A DNA stretch of 64,000 bases from the NCBI RefSeq assembly GCF_900102035.1, contig NZ_LT629689.1:1054001-1118000 (forward strand), given 5' to 3'. The translations under genes were made by a program, and so were the position numbers. Below, piece after piece: positions 36,247-45,976 of the stretch; the stretch's first letter is position 1; every line of letters starts with the position of its first letter. This DNA comes from Pseudomonas extremaustralis (GTDB taxonomy: Bacteria; Pseudomonadota; Gammaproteobacteria; Pseudomonadales; Pseudomonadaceae). The notes below the pieces were generated by a model. That model did no database searches. It was not told the DNA's origin and saw only the letters and a list, made by a program, of their open reading frames with translations.

Positions 36247-38060
36247 GCATCGTTTTGGCGCAAGCGCTTGTACAGGGTATTGCGGCTCACCCCCAGCTCC
36301 CGCGCCAGGTGGGAAATGTTCCCGCCTGCGGCCTTCAAGCGTCGGCCCAGGTCGACGCTGTCGTCCAGGTCCTCACCGACGGGCTGGGGCGGCGACAGGT
36401 TCAAATCCACGAAGAAATCATCCGGCAGATGCTCCGGGCGGATCGGTTGCTCCTCGGCCATCGCCAGCGCCACCTGAAGCACGCTGCTCACCTGGCGCAA
36501 ATTGCCCGGCCACGGGTGCTGCTCGAACAGCCTCTGCACCTCGGCGCTGAGCCCGGCCCATTGGGTCGGCTCGCGGTGTTGCTGCCACAGTTGCTGGAAC
36601 AGCGCGTGCTTGTCGCTGCGTTCGCGCAGGGGCGGCAGTTCCAGGGTCAGGCCGCCGATGCGGTAGTACAAATCCTCACGAAACCGCCCGGCCTGCACCT
36701 GCTCGCGCAGCGTGCGGTTGGTGGCCGAGATGATGCGCAAATCCACCGGGAATACCTCGCTGCTGCCCACCGGCTGCACGCAACGCTCCTGCAATACGCG
36801 CAACAGCCGCGCCTGGGTCGGCAGCGGCATATCGCCGATTTCATCGAGAAACAGCGTGCCCTTGTCCGCCTTGCGGATCAGCCCGATGCTGCCTTTCTGG
36901 TTGGCGCCGGTGAACGCGCCTTTTTCGTAGCCGAACAGTTCCGATTCCACCAACTCGGCAGGAATCGCCGCACAGTTCACCGCGATAAACGCCTGCTGGC
37001 TGCGGGAACTGGCCTGGTGCAGGGCTTTGACGAACACCTCTTTGCCCACACCGGTTTCGCCATGGATCAGCAGCGGGATGTCCTTCTCCAGCAGACGCTC
37101 GGCCTGGCGCACGGCTTTTTCCACGCGGGCATCGCCGAAATGCAGGCTCTTCAGGCTAATTGCGGCCGGCCTTGGCGACACGGGCGCGCTGAACACCCGC
37201 GCCTGCACCGGCATCTGCTTGGGCCGTTTGAGCAGGCACTGGAAGCGGTTGCGTCCCGCCGCCTGCAATGAAAAGGGCTGGCCCTCCGGTTGATTGAGCA
37301 GCTCCAGCAGCGACACCTTGAACAAACTGTCGATCATCACCCGCGACAAACTGATGCCCAGCAGGTTGTCGGCGCGGCGGTTGGCCGAGAGCACCTGGCC
37401 GCTTTCATCAAAGATCAGCAGGCCCGCCCATTGGCTGTCGAGGTTGCTCAGGCCGGTGTTGAAGGTCAGCTGAAAATGTTCGCCGCGAAACAGGTTGAGG
37501 ATCAGCCGGTTCTCCACGGTCTGGCTCATCATCTTGACCATGCCCAGGGTGTGGGAGGGCGGCAGGTAACTGTCGCTGGACACATCCAGTACCGCGATGA
37601 TTTCGCGCTGGGCATCGAAGATCGGCGCCGCCGAACCGGTCATGAAGCGGTTGGCCTTGAGAAAGTGTTCGTCGTGTTCGATGTGTACCGCCTGGGCACA
37701 GGCCAATGCGGTACCGATAGCATTGGTGCCGCTGGAACGCTCCCTCCAACTGGCGCCGGCGCTGAAACCACGGGCCAGCTTGGGCTCGATAAAGCGCTGG
37801 GTGCCCCAACTGGTCAACACCTGGCCCTGGTTGTCCGCCAGCATGATCAGGCAGTTGGAATTGCTCAGGATGTTTTCATAGTAGGGCAGCACTTCCTGAT
37901 GGGTGGTCTGCACCAGGGAGTGCTGGCTTTCCAGCAGTTGGCTGATGCCCTCGGCGGGCAGTTGGTCGAAGCTGGGCGTGCTCTGGTGATCCAGACCGAA
38001 GGCGCGGCAGCGGCGCCAGGATTCCTGGATAAGGGTGTCGTGCGCCAAGGGTTCGGCCAT
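36243..38060 (-). CDS. Sigma-54-dependent activator (AcoR-like, GAF-AAA-Fis)
   Basis: This 605-residue enhancer-binding protein has a GAF-like sensor domain (about 60-190), a PAS-like segment (about 205-290), and an AAA+ domain with Walker A GETGVGKE (334-341), the sigma-54 contact GAFTGA (381-386) and Walker B LFLDEIGD. A C-terminal Fis helix-turn-helix (about 580-600) completes it. It diverges from the glycerol-type ABC operon, whose promoter has a sigma-54 -24/-12 element and an array of TGTTCA boxes. It is the probable activator. The inducer is unknown. Confidence 0.88.
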   Translation of the reverse strand: MAEPLAHDTLIQESWRRCRAFGLDHQSTPSFDQLPAEGISQLLESQHSLVQTTHQEVLPYYENILSNSNCLIMLADNQGQVLTSWGTQRFIEPKLARGFSAGASWRERSSGTNAIGTALACAQAVHIEHDEHFLKANRFMTGSAAPIFDAQREIIAVLDVSSDSYLPPSHTLGMVKMMSQTVENRLILNLFRGEHFQLTFNTGLSNLDSQWAGLLIFDESGQVLSANRRADNLLGISLSRVMIDSLFKVSLLELLNQPEGQPFSLQAAGRNRFQCLLKRPKQMPVQARVFSAPVSPRPAAISLKSLHFGDARVEKAVRQAERLLEKDIPLLIHGETGVGKEVFVKALHQASSRSQQAFIAVNCAAIPAELVESELFGYEKGAFTGANQKGSIGLIRKADKGTLFLDEIGDMPLPTQARLLRVLQERCVQPVGSSEVFPVDLRIISATNRTLREQVQAGRFREDLYYRIGGLTLELPPLRERSDKHALFQQLWQQHREPTQWAGLSAEVQRLFEQHPWPGNLRQVSSVLQVALAMAEEQPIRPEHLPDDFFVDLNLSPPQPVGEDLDDSVDLGRRLKAAGGNISHLARELGVSRNTLYKRLRQNDA

Positions 38061-38107
38061 GGGAATGAGCTTCCGGTTTTTATTGTTCTTATGGATGCAC
38101 GTCCCCT

Positions 38108-38207
38108 TGTAGGAGCGAGCTTGCTCGCGAAAATCGTCAACGATAACGCTGCGCTTCTGGCGGACCGCGGCGTCTTTGAGGTTTTCGCGAGCAAGCTCGC
38201 TCCTACA
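38108..38207. repeat. REPIN (family A), 100 bp
   Basis: Inverted arms TGTAGGAGCGAGCTTGCTCGCG and complement bound a 100-bp unit whose interior contains ATCGTCAACGATAACGC. The same 100-bp unit is at 42588-42687. It lies between the activator start and its putative enhancer sites. Each arm contains the IS target GTA/GGAGC. Confidence 0.85.
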
Positions 38208-38234
38208 GGGGGAGGGGTGAAGCCTATTCAGTGT

Positions 38235-38314
38235 TGTTCAGAACTGTTCATTGTCAACCGCCCAATTGTTCAGTTGTTCAGTCGGGACTGTTCATTTCTG
38301 TTCACTCCTGAACA
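38235..38314 (+). promoter_or_regulatory. Array of TGTTCA boxes, putative enhancer for the sigma-54 activator
   Basis: Six direct copies of TGTTCA start at 38235, 38245, 38267, 38275, 38289 and 38299, and an inverted TGAACA starts at 38309. Several are 10 bases apart, one helical turn. The array sits 45-125 bases upstream of the sigma-54 promoter, the usual place for activator binding. Confidence 0.65.
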
Positions 38315-38358
38315 TGCCGCATGTCCCATTTCCTTGTGAATCAAGCACCTGCCGCTTT

Positions 38359-38374
38359 TGGCACGAAACTCGCT
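38359..38374 (+). promoter_or_regulatory. Sigma-54 promoter of the glycerol-type ABC operon
   Basis: TGGCACG-AAAC-TCGCT matches the -24/-12 consensus TGGCACG-N4-TTGCW at all but one position, with the GG and GC exactly 10 bases apart. It is 45 bases before the first ABC gene. Confidence 0.8.
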
Positions 38375-38418
38375 CTGACGACCGGGCAGATTCATTCCAA
38401 TAATAAAAAGGGCGTGTC

Positions 38419-39513
38419 ATGTCATTGACCCTGGAACATGTCTCCCTCGTCGCCTCCGGTCAGACTTGGATCGACGACGCCAACCTGCGCTTTGAAGCCG
38501 GTTCCTTCAACGTACTGCTCGGCCGTACGCTGTCCGGCAAGACCAGCCTGATGCGTCTGATGGCCGGCCTGGATAAGCCCGACAGCGGCCGCATCCTGAT
38601 GAACGGTGTGGACGTCACGCAAAAGCCGGTGCGCTTGCGCAACGTGTCAATGGTGTATCAGCAGTTCATCAACTACCCCACCATGACCGTGTTCGAGAAC
38701 ATCGCCTCGCCGTTGCGCCAGGCCGGTGTGTCCAACGAACTGATCCACAGCAAGGTGCTGGAAACCGCAAAGATGCTGCGCATCGAAAAATTCCTCCAGC
38801 GCCACCCGCTGGAGTTGTCCGGTGGCCAGCAGCAACGCACGGCCATGGCCCGCGCCCTGGTGAAAGACGCCGAGCTGATCCTGTTCGATGAGCCGTTGGT
38901 GAACCTGGACTACAAACTGCGCGAAGAGCTGCGTCAGGAAATGCGCGAGCTGTTCGCCGCGCGGCACACCATTGCCATCTACGCCACCACCGAACCCAAC
39001 GAAGCCCTGGCCCTGGGCGGCACCACCACCATCCTCCACGAAGGCCGGGTGATCCAGAGCGGCAAGGCGGCCGAGGTCTATCATCAGCCGCAGACCGTCT
39101 TGGCCGCCGAGTTGTTTTCCGAACCGCCGATCAACCTGATGCCGGGGCGCATCAGTGGCAACGAAGTGAGCTTCGCCAATTTCGTACATTTCCCACTCAA
39201 TGTTGATCTGCGTCCTATCGGTGAAGGCGAGTTCCGTTTTGGTGTGCGTCCCAGCCATATCAGCCTGGTGCCGAGCAACGACGATGACCTGGAGCTGGCG
39301 GTGACCGTGGAAGTCGCCGAGATCAGCGGCTCGGAAACCTTCCTGCATGTGCGCAGCGAACACTTCCTGCTGGTGCTGCACCTGCCGGGGGTGCACGAGT
39401 ACGACGTCGACGCGCCGATCCGCGTGTATATCCCCACCCATAAACTGTTTGTGTTCGATGGTCAGGACCGTTTGGTCCAGGCCCCCGGGCGCCGTGTCGC
39501 GAGGGTTGCCTGA
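38419..39513 (+). CDS. glpS: ABC transporter ATP-binding protein, GlpS-like
   Basis: This 364-residue sugar/glycerol-type ATPase has Walker A GRTLSGKT (35-42), Q-loop YQQF, signature LSGGQ (133-137) and Walker B LILFDEP (DE at 157-158). At the H-loop position it has Thr191 (YATTEP) instead of His, so its own ATP site is probably weakened. The C-terminal part is a TOBE-like regulatory domain. It starts the operon behind the sigma-54 promoter and overlaps the next gene by one base. The glp names rest on gene order and the DUF2160 gene. Confidence 0.8.
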   Translation: MSLTLEHVSLVASGQTWIDDANLRFEAGSFNVLLGRTLSGKTSLMRLMAGLDKPDSGRILMNGVDVTQKPVRLRNVSMVYQQFINYPTMTVFENIASPLRQAGVSNELIHSKVLETAKMLRIEKFLQRHPLELSGGQQQRTAMARALVKDAELILFDEPLVNLDYKLREELRQEMRELFAARHTIAIYATTEPNEALALGGTTTILHEGRVIQSGKAAEVYHQPQTVLAAELFSEPPINLMPGRISGNEVSFANFVHFPLNVDLRPIGEGEFRFGVRPSHISLVPSNDDDLELAVTVEVAEISGSETFLHVRSEHFLLVLHLPGVHEYDVDAPIRVYIPTHKLFVFDGQDRLVQAPGRRVARVA

Positions 39514-40610
39514 TGGCCGAGATCCATTTGCAGAACCTGGCGCACAGCTACAGCCCTACGCCCAATGGCCCCGAGGACTACGCCATTCGGGAAATGAACC
39601 ACATATGGGAGCAGGGCGGCGCCTACGCCTTGCTCGGGCCTTCGGGCTGCGGCAAGTCGACCCTGCTCAATATCATTTCCGGCTTGCTCAGCCCGTCCGA
39701 AGGGCAAGTGCTGTTCGACCATAAAGTGGTCAACGAGCTGACCCCGGAAAAACGCAATATCGCCCAGGTGTTCCAGTTCCCGGTGGTGTACGACACCATG
39801 ACGGTGTTCGACAACCTGGCGTTCCCGTTGCGCAACCAAGGCATGGTCGAGGCGAAAATTCACAGCAAAGTGCAGGAAATCGCCGAGGTTCTTGACCTGC
39901 AAAACCTGCTGAACAAAAAGGCGCGCAACCTCACCGCCGACGAAAAACAGAAAGTCTCCATGGGCCGTGGCCTGGTGCGTGACGACGTGTCGGCGATCCT
40001 GTTCGACGAGCCACTGACGGTGATCGACCCGCACCTCAAGTGGAAGCTGCGGCGCAAGCTCAAGCAGATCCATGAGCAGTTCAACATCACCATGGTCTAC
40101 GTCACCCACGACCAGTTGGAAGCCTCGACCTTCGCCGACAAGATCGCGGTGATGTACGGCGGGCAGATCGTGCAGTTCGGTACGCCCCGCGACCTGTTCG
40201 AGCGGCCGAGCCATACCTTTGTCGGCTATTTCATCGGCAGCCCTGGGATGAATCTGATCCAGGTGCAGGCCGAGGCCGGCGGGGTACGCTTTGCCGGCAC
40301 CCATCTGCCCTTGTCCGAAGCGCTGCAGCGACGCATTGCCCATAGCGACTACCAGACCCTGCAGGTGGGCATCCGCCCGGAATTTATCCACGTGTGGGAC
40401 GAGTACAACCCTGACGCCCTGCAGGCCGACGTCACACATGTCGAAGACCTCGGCACCTACAAGATCCTGACCCTGAGGCTGGATGGCGTGCCGCTGAAAA
40501 TACGCCTGGCCGAAGACAAACCGGTGCCCGACGGCAAGGCCTCCCTGAGCTTTCCCGCGCAATGGCTGATGGTGTATGCCGACGATTACCTGCTGGAGGT
40601 CCAGCCATGA
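39513..40610 (+). CDS. glpT: ABC transporter ATP-binding protein, GlpT-like
   Basis: This 365-residue partner ATPase has Walker A GPSGCGKST (42-50), Walker B AILFDEP (DE 165-166) and the H-loop THDQ (His199). The signature is degenerate, LTADEKQ (140-146) in place of LSGGQ. With GlpS it should form a heterodimer with one good and one poor ATP site. The C-terminal TOBE-like domain is present. It overlaps the permease gene by four bases. Confidence 0.8.
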   Translation: MAEIHLQNLAHSYSPTPNGPEDYAIREMNHIWEQGGAYALLGPSGCGKSTLLNIISGLLSPSEGQVLFDHKVVNELTPEKRNIAQVFQFPVVYDTMTVFDNLAFPLRNQGMVEAKIHSKVQEIAEVLDLQNLLNKKARNLTADEKQKVSMGRGLVRDDVSAILFDEPLTVIDPHLKWKLRRKLKQIHEQFNITMVYVTHDQLEASTFADKIAVMYGGQIVQFGTPRDLFERPSHTFVGYFIGSPGMNLIQVQAEAGGVRFAGTHLPLSEALQRRIAHSDYQTLQVGIRPEFIHVWDEYNPDALQADVTHVEDLGTYKILTLRLDGVPLKIRLAEDKPVPDGKASLSFPAQWLMVYADDYLLEVQP

Positions 40611-41473
40611 ACAAGGTGCAGAACAACAAGGCCTGGTGGCTGGTGTTGCCGGTGTTCCTGCTGGTGGCGTTCAGTGCGGTGATCCCGATGATGACCGTGG
40701 TCAACTACTCCGTGCAGGACATCTTCGACCAATCCAGCCGCTACTTTGTCGGCGCCGACTGGTACAAACAGGTGCTGCTCGACCCACGCCTGCACGATTC
40801 GCTGCTGCGCCAGTTCATCTATTCGGCCTGCGTGCTGCTGATCGAAATCCCCCTGGGCATTGCCATCGCCCTGACCATGCCGACCAAGGGTCGCTGGTCG
40901 TCGCTGGTGTTGATCGTTCTCGCCATTCCGCTGCTGATCCCGTGGAACGTGGTGGGCACCATCTGGCAGATCTTCGGCCGCGCCGATATCGGCTTGCTCG
41001 GCTACAGCCTCAATGCCATGGGCATCAGCTACAACTACGCGGCCAACACCCTGGACGCCTGGGTCACCGTGCTGGTGATGGACGTTTGGCACTGGACTTC
41101 GCTGGTGGCACTGCTGTGTTACTCGGGGCTGCGGGCCATCCCGGATGTGTACTACCAGGCGGCACGGATCGATCGGGCCTCGGCTTGGGCGGTATTCCGA
41201 CATATCCAGTTGCCCAAGATGAAAAGCGTGCTGCTGATCGCGGTGATGCTGCGTTTCATGGACAGTTTCATGATCTACACCGAGCCCTTCGTACTGACTG
41301 GCGGTGGACCGGGTAACGCCACTACCTTCCTCAGTCAGACGCTGACCCAGATGGCGGTAGGCCAATTCGATCTTGGCCCGGCGGCGGCGTTTTCCCTGGT
41401 GTACTTCCTGATCATCCTGTTGGTGTCCTGGCTGTTCTACACCGCCATGACCCATTCCGACGCCAACCGCTAG
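40607..41473 (+). CDS. glpP: ABC transporter permease, GlpP-like
   Basis: This 288-residue inner-membrane permease has six helices and the EAA-type loop YYQAARIDRASAWAVFRHIQLP (residues about 183-204) that contacts the ATPase. It belongs to the MalF/UgpA class. The start overlaps the upstream ATPase stop. With the next gene it forms the transmembrane channel of the importer. Confidence 0.82.
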   Translation: MNKVQNNKAWWLVLPVFLLVAFSAVIPMMTVVNYSVQDIFDQSSRYFVGADWYKQVLLDPRLHDSLLRQFIYSACVLLIEIPLGIAIALTMPTKGRWSSLVLIVLAIPLLIPWNVVGTIWQIFGRADIGLLGYSLNAMGISYNYAANTLDAWVTVLVMDVWHWTSLVALLCYSGLRAIPDVYYQAARIDRASAWAVFRHIQLPKMKSVLLIAVMLRFMDSFMIYTEPFVLTGGGPGNATTFLSQTLTQMAVGQFDLGPAAAFSLVYFLIILLVSWLFYTAMTHSDANR

Positions 41474-41483
41474 GGCCGCCAAC

Positions 41484-42284
<801 letters not shown>

Positions 42285-42292
42285 AGGAGTCG

Positions 42293-42568
42293 ATGATGGA
42301 ATGGATGGCCTGGACCACCCCCACCGCGCTGTTCTTTGGCGGCATTGCCCTGATTCTGGCGGGCATGACCACATGGGAACTGCGCGCGCCGAGCATCCCC
42401 CGGCGCGGGTTTCTGCCGATCAGCACCACCCGTGGTGATCGCTTGTTTATCGGTCTTCTCGGTAGCGCCTACCTGCACCTGCTGGTGATCGGCGTAACCG
42501 ACTGGAGCATCTGGGTGGCGTCCGCGCTCTCCCTGGTATGGCTGTTGTGTGTGATGCGTTGGGGCTAG
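42293..42568 (+). CDS. glpU: DUF2160 small membrane protein, GlpU-like
   Basis: This 91-residue protein has two or three membrane helices and matches DUF2160, a family encoded within glycerol ABC transporter operons (GlpU of rhizobia). Its role in transport is unclear. GAGGAG lies just before tandem ATG codons at 42293 and 42296. Its presence is the best evidence that the cluster is of the glycerol type. Confidence 0.78.
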   Translation: MMEWMAWTTPTALFFGGIALILAGMTTWELRAPSIPRRGFLPISTTRGDRLFIGLLGSAYLHLLVIGVTDWSIWVASALSLVWLLCVMRWG

Positions 42569-42587
42569 TGCCGATGCCTCTATTCCC

Positions 42588-42687
42588 TGTAGGAGCGAGC
42601 TTGCTCGCGAAATTCGTCAACGATAACGCGGCGTTTCTGGAAGGACGCGGTGTCTGGGCGTTTTTCGCGAGCAAGCTCGCTCCTACA
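42588..42687. repeat. REPIN (family A), 100 bp
   Basis: A second 100-bp unit with arms TGTAGGAGCGAGC and complement and an interior TTCGTCAACGATAACGC. It lies within the operon between the DUF2160 gene and the binding-protein gene, where the hairpin could stabilise or separate message segments. Confidence 0.85.
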
Positions 42688-42732
42688 CGGGGGGCGTTTG
42701 TAGTCCCGTTTGAAATCAACCAGGAGGTCTCT

Positions 42733-44475
42733 ATGTTCGATAAAAACAATAAGCTGCGACATAGCATTTCATTGGCCGCCGTATTGGCCCTCAGTGGTTT
42801 GAGCGCCACGGCCTGGGCCGATGCGTATGAAGAGGCGGCAAAAAAATGGATCGGCAGCGAGTTCAAACCGTCGACCCTCACGGCCGACCAGCAGCTCGAG
42901 GAACTCAAGTGGTTTATCAAGGCCGCCGAACCGTTTCGTGGGATGAAGATCAACGTGGTGTCGGAAACCCTCACCACCCACGAGTACGAATCCAAGGTGC
43001 TGGCCAAGGCCTTCAGTGAAATCACCGGGATCAAGCTGACCCACGACCTGTTGCAGGAAGGCGATGTGGTGGAAAAGCTGCAGACCCAGATGCAGTCCGA
43101 CAAAAATATCTACGATGGCTGGGTCAACGATTCCGACTTGATCGGTACGCACTTTCGCTATGGCAAGACCGAATCCATCACCGACCTGATGGCCAACGAA
43201 GGCAAGGACTTCACCTCGCCGACCCTGGACATCAAGGACTTTATCGGTATCTCCTTCACCACCGCGCCGGACGGCAAGATCTACCAGTTGCCCGACCAGC
43301 AGTTCGCCAACCTCTACTGGTTCCGCGCCGACTGGTTCGAACGGCCGGAGCTCAAAGCCAAGTTCAAGGAAAAATACGGCTACGACCTCGGCGTGCCGGT
43401 GAACTGGTCGGCCTATGAGGACATCGCCAAGTTCTTCAGCGAAGACGTCAAGGAAATCGACGGCAAGCGCATCTATGGGCACATGGACTACGGCAAGAAA
43501 GACCCGTCCCTGGGCTGGCGTTTCACCGACGCCTGGTTTTCCATGGCCGGCGGCGGCGACAAAGGCCTGCCCAACGGTTTGCCGGTGGACGAGTGGGGCA
43601 TTCGCGTCGAGGACTGCCACCCGGTGGGTTCCAGCGTGACCCGTGGCGGCGACACCAACGGCCCGGCCGCTGTGTTCGCCACGCAAAAATACGTGGACTG
43701 GATGAAAGCCTACGCACCGCCGGAAGCGGCGGGCATGACCTTCTCCGAATCCGGCCCGGTACCGTCCCAGGGCAATGTCGCCCAGCAGATCTTCTGGTAC
43801 ACCGCCTTCACGGCTGACATGACCAAGCCTGGGCTGCCGGTGGTGAACGCCGATGGCACGCCGAAATGGCGCATGGCGCCGTCGCCGGTCGGGCCTTACT
43901 GGGAAAAGGGCATGAAAAAGGGGTATCAGGACGTGGGTTCCTGGACCTTCCTCAAGTCGACGCCGGAGAAACAAAAACTCGCGGCCTGGCTGTACGCGCA
44001 GTTCGTGACCTCGAAAACCGTGTCGCTGAAGAAAACCATCGTCGGCCTGACGCCGATTCGCGAGTCCGACATCAACTCCCAGGCCATGACCGACCTGGCA
44101 CCGAAACTCGGTGGCCTGGTGGAGTTCTACCGCAGCCCGGCGCGGGTGGAATGGACGCCGACCGGCACCAACGTGCCGGACTATCCACGGCTGGCGCAAC
44201 TGTGGTGGAGCAACATCGCCGCCGCGGCCAGCGGCGAGAAAACCCCGCAACAAGCGCTGGACAACCTGGCCAAGGAACAGGACGCGATCATGACGCGCCT
44301 GGAGCGCTCCAAAGTGCAACCGGTATGCGGCCCGAAAATGAACCCCGAGCGTGACGCGCAATACTGGTTCGACCAGCCGGGCGCGCCGAAACCGAAACTG
44401 GCCAACGAGAAACCCAAAGGCGAAACCGTGGGCTACAACGATCTGCTCAAGCAGTGGGAGGCAGCACGTCAATAA
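42733..44475 (+). CDS. glpV: ABC transporter substrate-binding protein, GlpV-like
   Basis: This 580-residue periplasmic binding protein has a signal peptide (cut near residue 29, SATAWA). It is longer than typical sugar binding proteins, as in the GlpV group. It contains DGKIYQLPDQQFANLYWFRADW and a long C-terminal domain. GGAGG precedes the ATG. It ends the importer operon and is followed by a terminator and the second IS. The substrate could be glycerol or another polyol; no glpK or glpD is in the window. Confidence 0.8.
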   Translation: MFDKNNKLRHSISLAAVLALSGLSATAWADAYEEAAKKWIGSEFKPSTLTADQQLEELKWFIKAAEPFRGMKINVVSETLTTHEYESKVLAKAFSEITGIKLTHDLLQEGDVVEKLQTQMQSDKNIYDGWVNDSDLIGTHFRYGKTESITDLMANEGKDFTSPTLDIKDFIGISFTTAPDGKIYQLPDQQFANLYWFRADWFERPELKAKFKEKYGYDLGVPVNWSAYEDIAKFFSEDVKEIDGKRIYGHMDYGKKDPSLGWRFTDAWFSMAGGGDKGLPNGLPVDEWGIRVEDCHPVGSSVTRGGDTNGPAAVFATQKYVDWMKAYAPPEAAGMTFSESGPVPSQGNVAQQIFWYTAFTADMTKPGLPVVNADGTPKWRMAPSPVGPYWEKGMKKGYQDVGSWTFLKSTPEKQKLAAWLYAQFVTSKTVSLKKTIVGLTPIRESDINSQAMTDLAPKLGGLVEFYRSPARVEWTPTGTNVPDYPRLAQLWWSNIAAAASGEKTPQQALDNLAKEQDAIMTRLERSKVQPVCGPKMNPERDAQYWFDQPGAPKPKLANEKPKGETVGYNDLLKQWEAARQ

Positions 44476-44495
44476 CCCCATCCGGGCATGAACGA

Positions 44496-44525
44496 CAAAA
44501 CGGCACCCAGCGTGCCGTTTTGCTT
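44496..44525 (+). terminator. Terminator of the glycerol-type operon
   Basis: An 11-bp stem CAAAACGGCAC/GTGCCGTTTTG with a 5-base loop contains its own T run. It lies 20 bases after the binding-protein stop and just before the second IS. Confidence 0.85.
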
Positions 44526-44623
44526 TCTCTCCCCACTGTAATTGAATGGACTCGCCCAAGCCGAGGCGTCTGTGCGCCACGGTGGCATTCTTATAGAAAG
44601 CCAACGACAGCGAGGGCGAGACC

Positions 44624-45724
44624 ATGAAAAAGCATACGACGATCAACCAGTCTTTGTCAGCCGATGTATCTACCTGCATGAACGTTGCGGTAGATCTTGC
44701 CAAAAAGGTCTTTCAGGTGGCCGGTGAGGATGCGCTCGGACAGGTGATATTCGAGGATCGGATCAAGTCACGTGAAGCCTTCCAGGCCTTTCTTCAGAAG
44801 CTTCCAGCAAGCGTGACGGTGCTGGTGGAAACCGGGCCAGGCGCTCAAGCATGGGCGCGGTTGCTGCAAGCGCAGGGCAATCCCGTGTGCATCCTGCCCG
44901 CTCAGCATGTTGCCAATCATCGCAGCGGCCCGAAAAACGATCGCAATGATGCATTGGCGATCCTGCGTGCAGGCCGCGATTGCACGATATCAGCGGTACC
45001 GGTCAAGAGCGCAGCGGCGATGGCGATGCAAGCACTGCACCGGGCCCGGCAGGGGTACATTCGGCGACGTACGGCGGTCGGTAATCAGATGCGTGGCTTG
45101 TTGCTGGAGCAAGGGGTCTCTATGGCGCAGGGCGAAACAGCCATCAGCCAACGTGTCCCTCGAATACTGGAAGATGCTACTCAGCCATTACCCGATTTGC
45201 TGCGTGAACTGATCGCCGAGCTGCTAGGAGAATGGGATCAATTGGGCGAACGCGTGAACGTGTTGACTGGTCGGCTCGAAACAGCGGCCAAGCAGAACGA
45301 GACCGCCAAGCGGCTGATGACGGTACGCGGAGTGGGGCCGATCATTGCCACAGCGCTACTGGCCAAGCAAACCGAGCCTGAACGCTTCGCCAATGCTCGA
45401 CAGTTCGCCGCCTACTTCGGGTTGGTACCCAGCCAACACAGTAGTGGCGAGAAGATCCGGTTGGGCAAGATGAGCAAACAGGGTGATGCTTACTTGCGCA
45501 GCTTGGCGATCCAAGGTGCCCACGCAGTTCTAAGACAGGTACGACCGGATTCAGAGCAGCCGGACGACCAGCGTCTACAGCGCTGGATATCCCGTCTGGG
45601 ACGCAGGGAGGCGGCGGTGCGTTTGGCCAACCGCAACCTGCGCATCCTCTGGCGGCTCCTTCAAAACGACCAGACTTATCGTCGCCAACCAGGCAATAGC
45701 CAGGAGGCTACGATGAGTCACTGA
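44624..45724 (+). CDS. IS110-family DEDD transposase, copy 2
   Basis: This 366-residue transposase is identical to copy 1 except that residue 328 is Arg instead of Lys. All DEDD residues (D24, E69, D106, D109) and the C-terminal serine-bearing domain are intact, so both copies should encode functional enzyme. It follows the operon terminator, so read-through expression from the importer operon is probably limited. Confidence 0.95.
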   Translation: MKKHTTINQSLSADVSTCMNVAVDLAKKVFQVAGEDALGQVIFEDRIKSREAFQAFLQKLPASVTVLVETGPGAQAWARLLQAQGNPVCILPAQHVANHRSGPKNDRNDALAILRAGRDCTISAVPVKSAAAMAMQALHRARQGYIRRRTAVGNQMRGLLLEQGVSMAQGETAISQRVPRILEDATQPLPDLLRELIAELLGEWDQLGERVNVLTGRLETAAKQNETAKRLMTVRGVGPIIATALLAKQTEPERFANARQFAAYFGLVPSQHSSGEKIRLGKMSKQGDAYLRSLAIQGAHAVLRQVRPDSEQPDDQRLQRWISRLGRREAAVRLANRNLRILWRLLQNDQTYRRQPGNSQEATMSH

Positions 45725-45798
45725 TCTACAGCGTTCTGCCACCGGGGCGTTAAGCCGCTCCAACCCATGCTAAAGAACATTGACCCCTGGTCAGACCG

Positions 45799-45861
45799 TC
45801 GCGAACTGATGCCTGCGCTCCTACCGGCCCTTGAGGCCTAACTGTAATGGGCATATCGCGA
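45799..45861 (+). ncRNA. Predicted target-binding stem-loop of an IS bridge RNA (copy 2)
   Basis: The sequence is identical to 11909-11971 in copy 1, so the same fold and guide arms apply: GCGCTCCTAC at 45815-45824 and ACTGTA at 45841-45846. Here the left guide matches the left target CACTGTA over six bases without mismatch. Expression is not shown. Confidence 0.6.
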
Positions 45862-45976
45862 GCTGATCCAATGTTGGCCAGAAGCTGTTTGGGCTTCCTC
45901 GAATAGGCCTGATACATAGATGCAACCGGGTAACAATGTTTGAAAAGCGGGTTGAATGTGGGGGCGAGTCCATACA

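Larger units (their letters stand above)
44539..45976 (+). mobile_element. IS110-family (IS1111-type) insertion sequence, copy 2
   Basis: It is identical to copy 1 (10649-12086) except for three bases, and in the same orientation. Its left flank ends CCACTG and its right flank starts TAGGAGCGAGC, so the empty site reads as the left arm of a family A REPIN whose other arm is at 46061-46073. Subterminal repeats and end spacing are as in copy 1. Confidence 0.92.

Noticed and set aside
42769..44703. 644-codon minus-strand frame opposite the binding-protein gene
   Set aside because: It is antisense to a convincing periplasmic binding protein and lacks family motifs.
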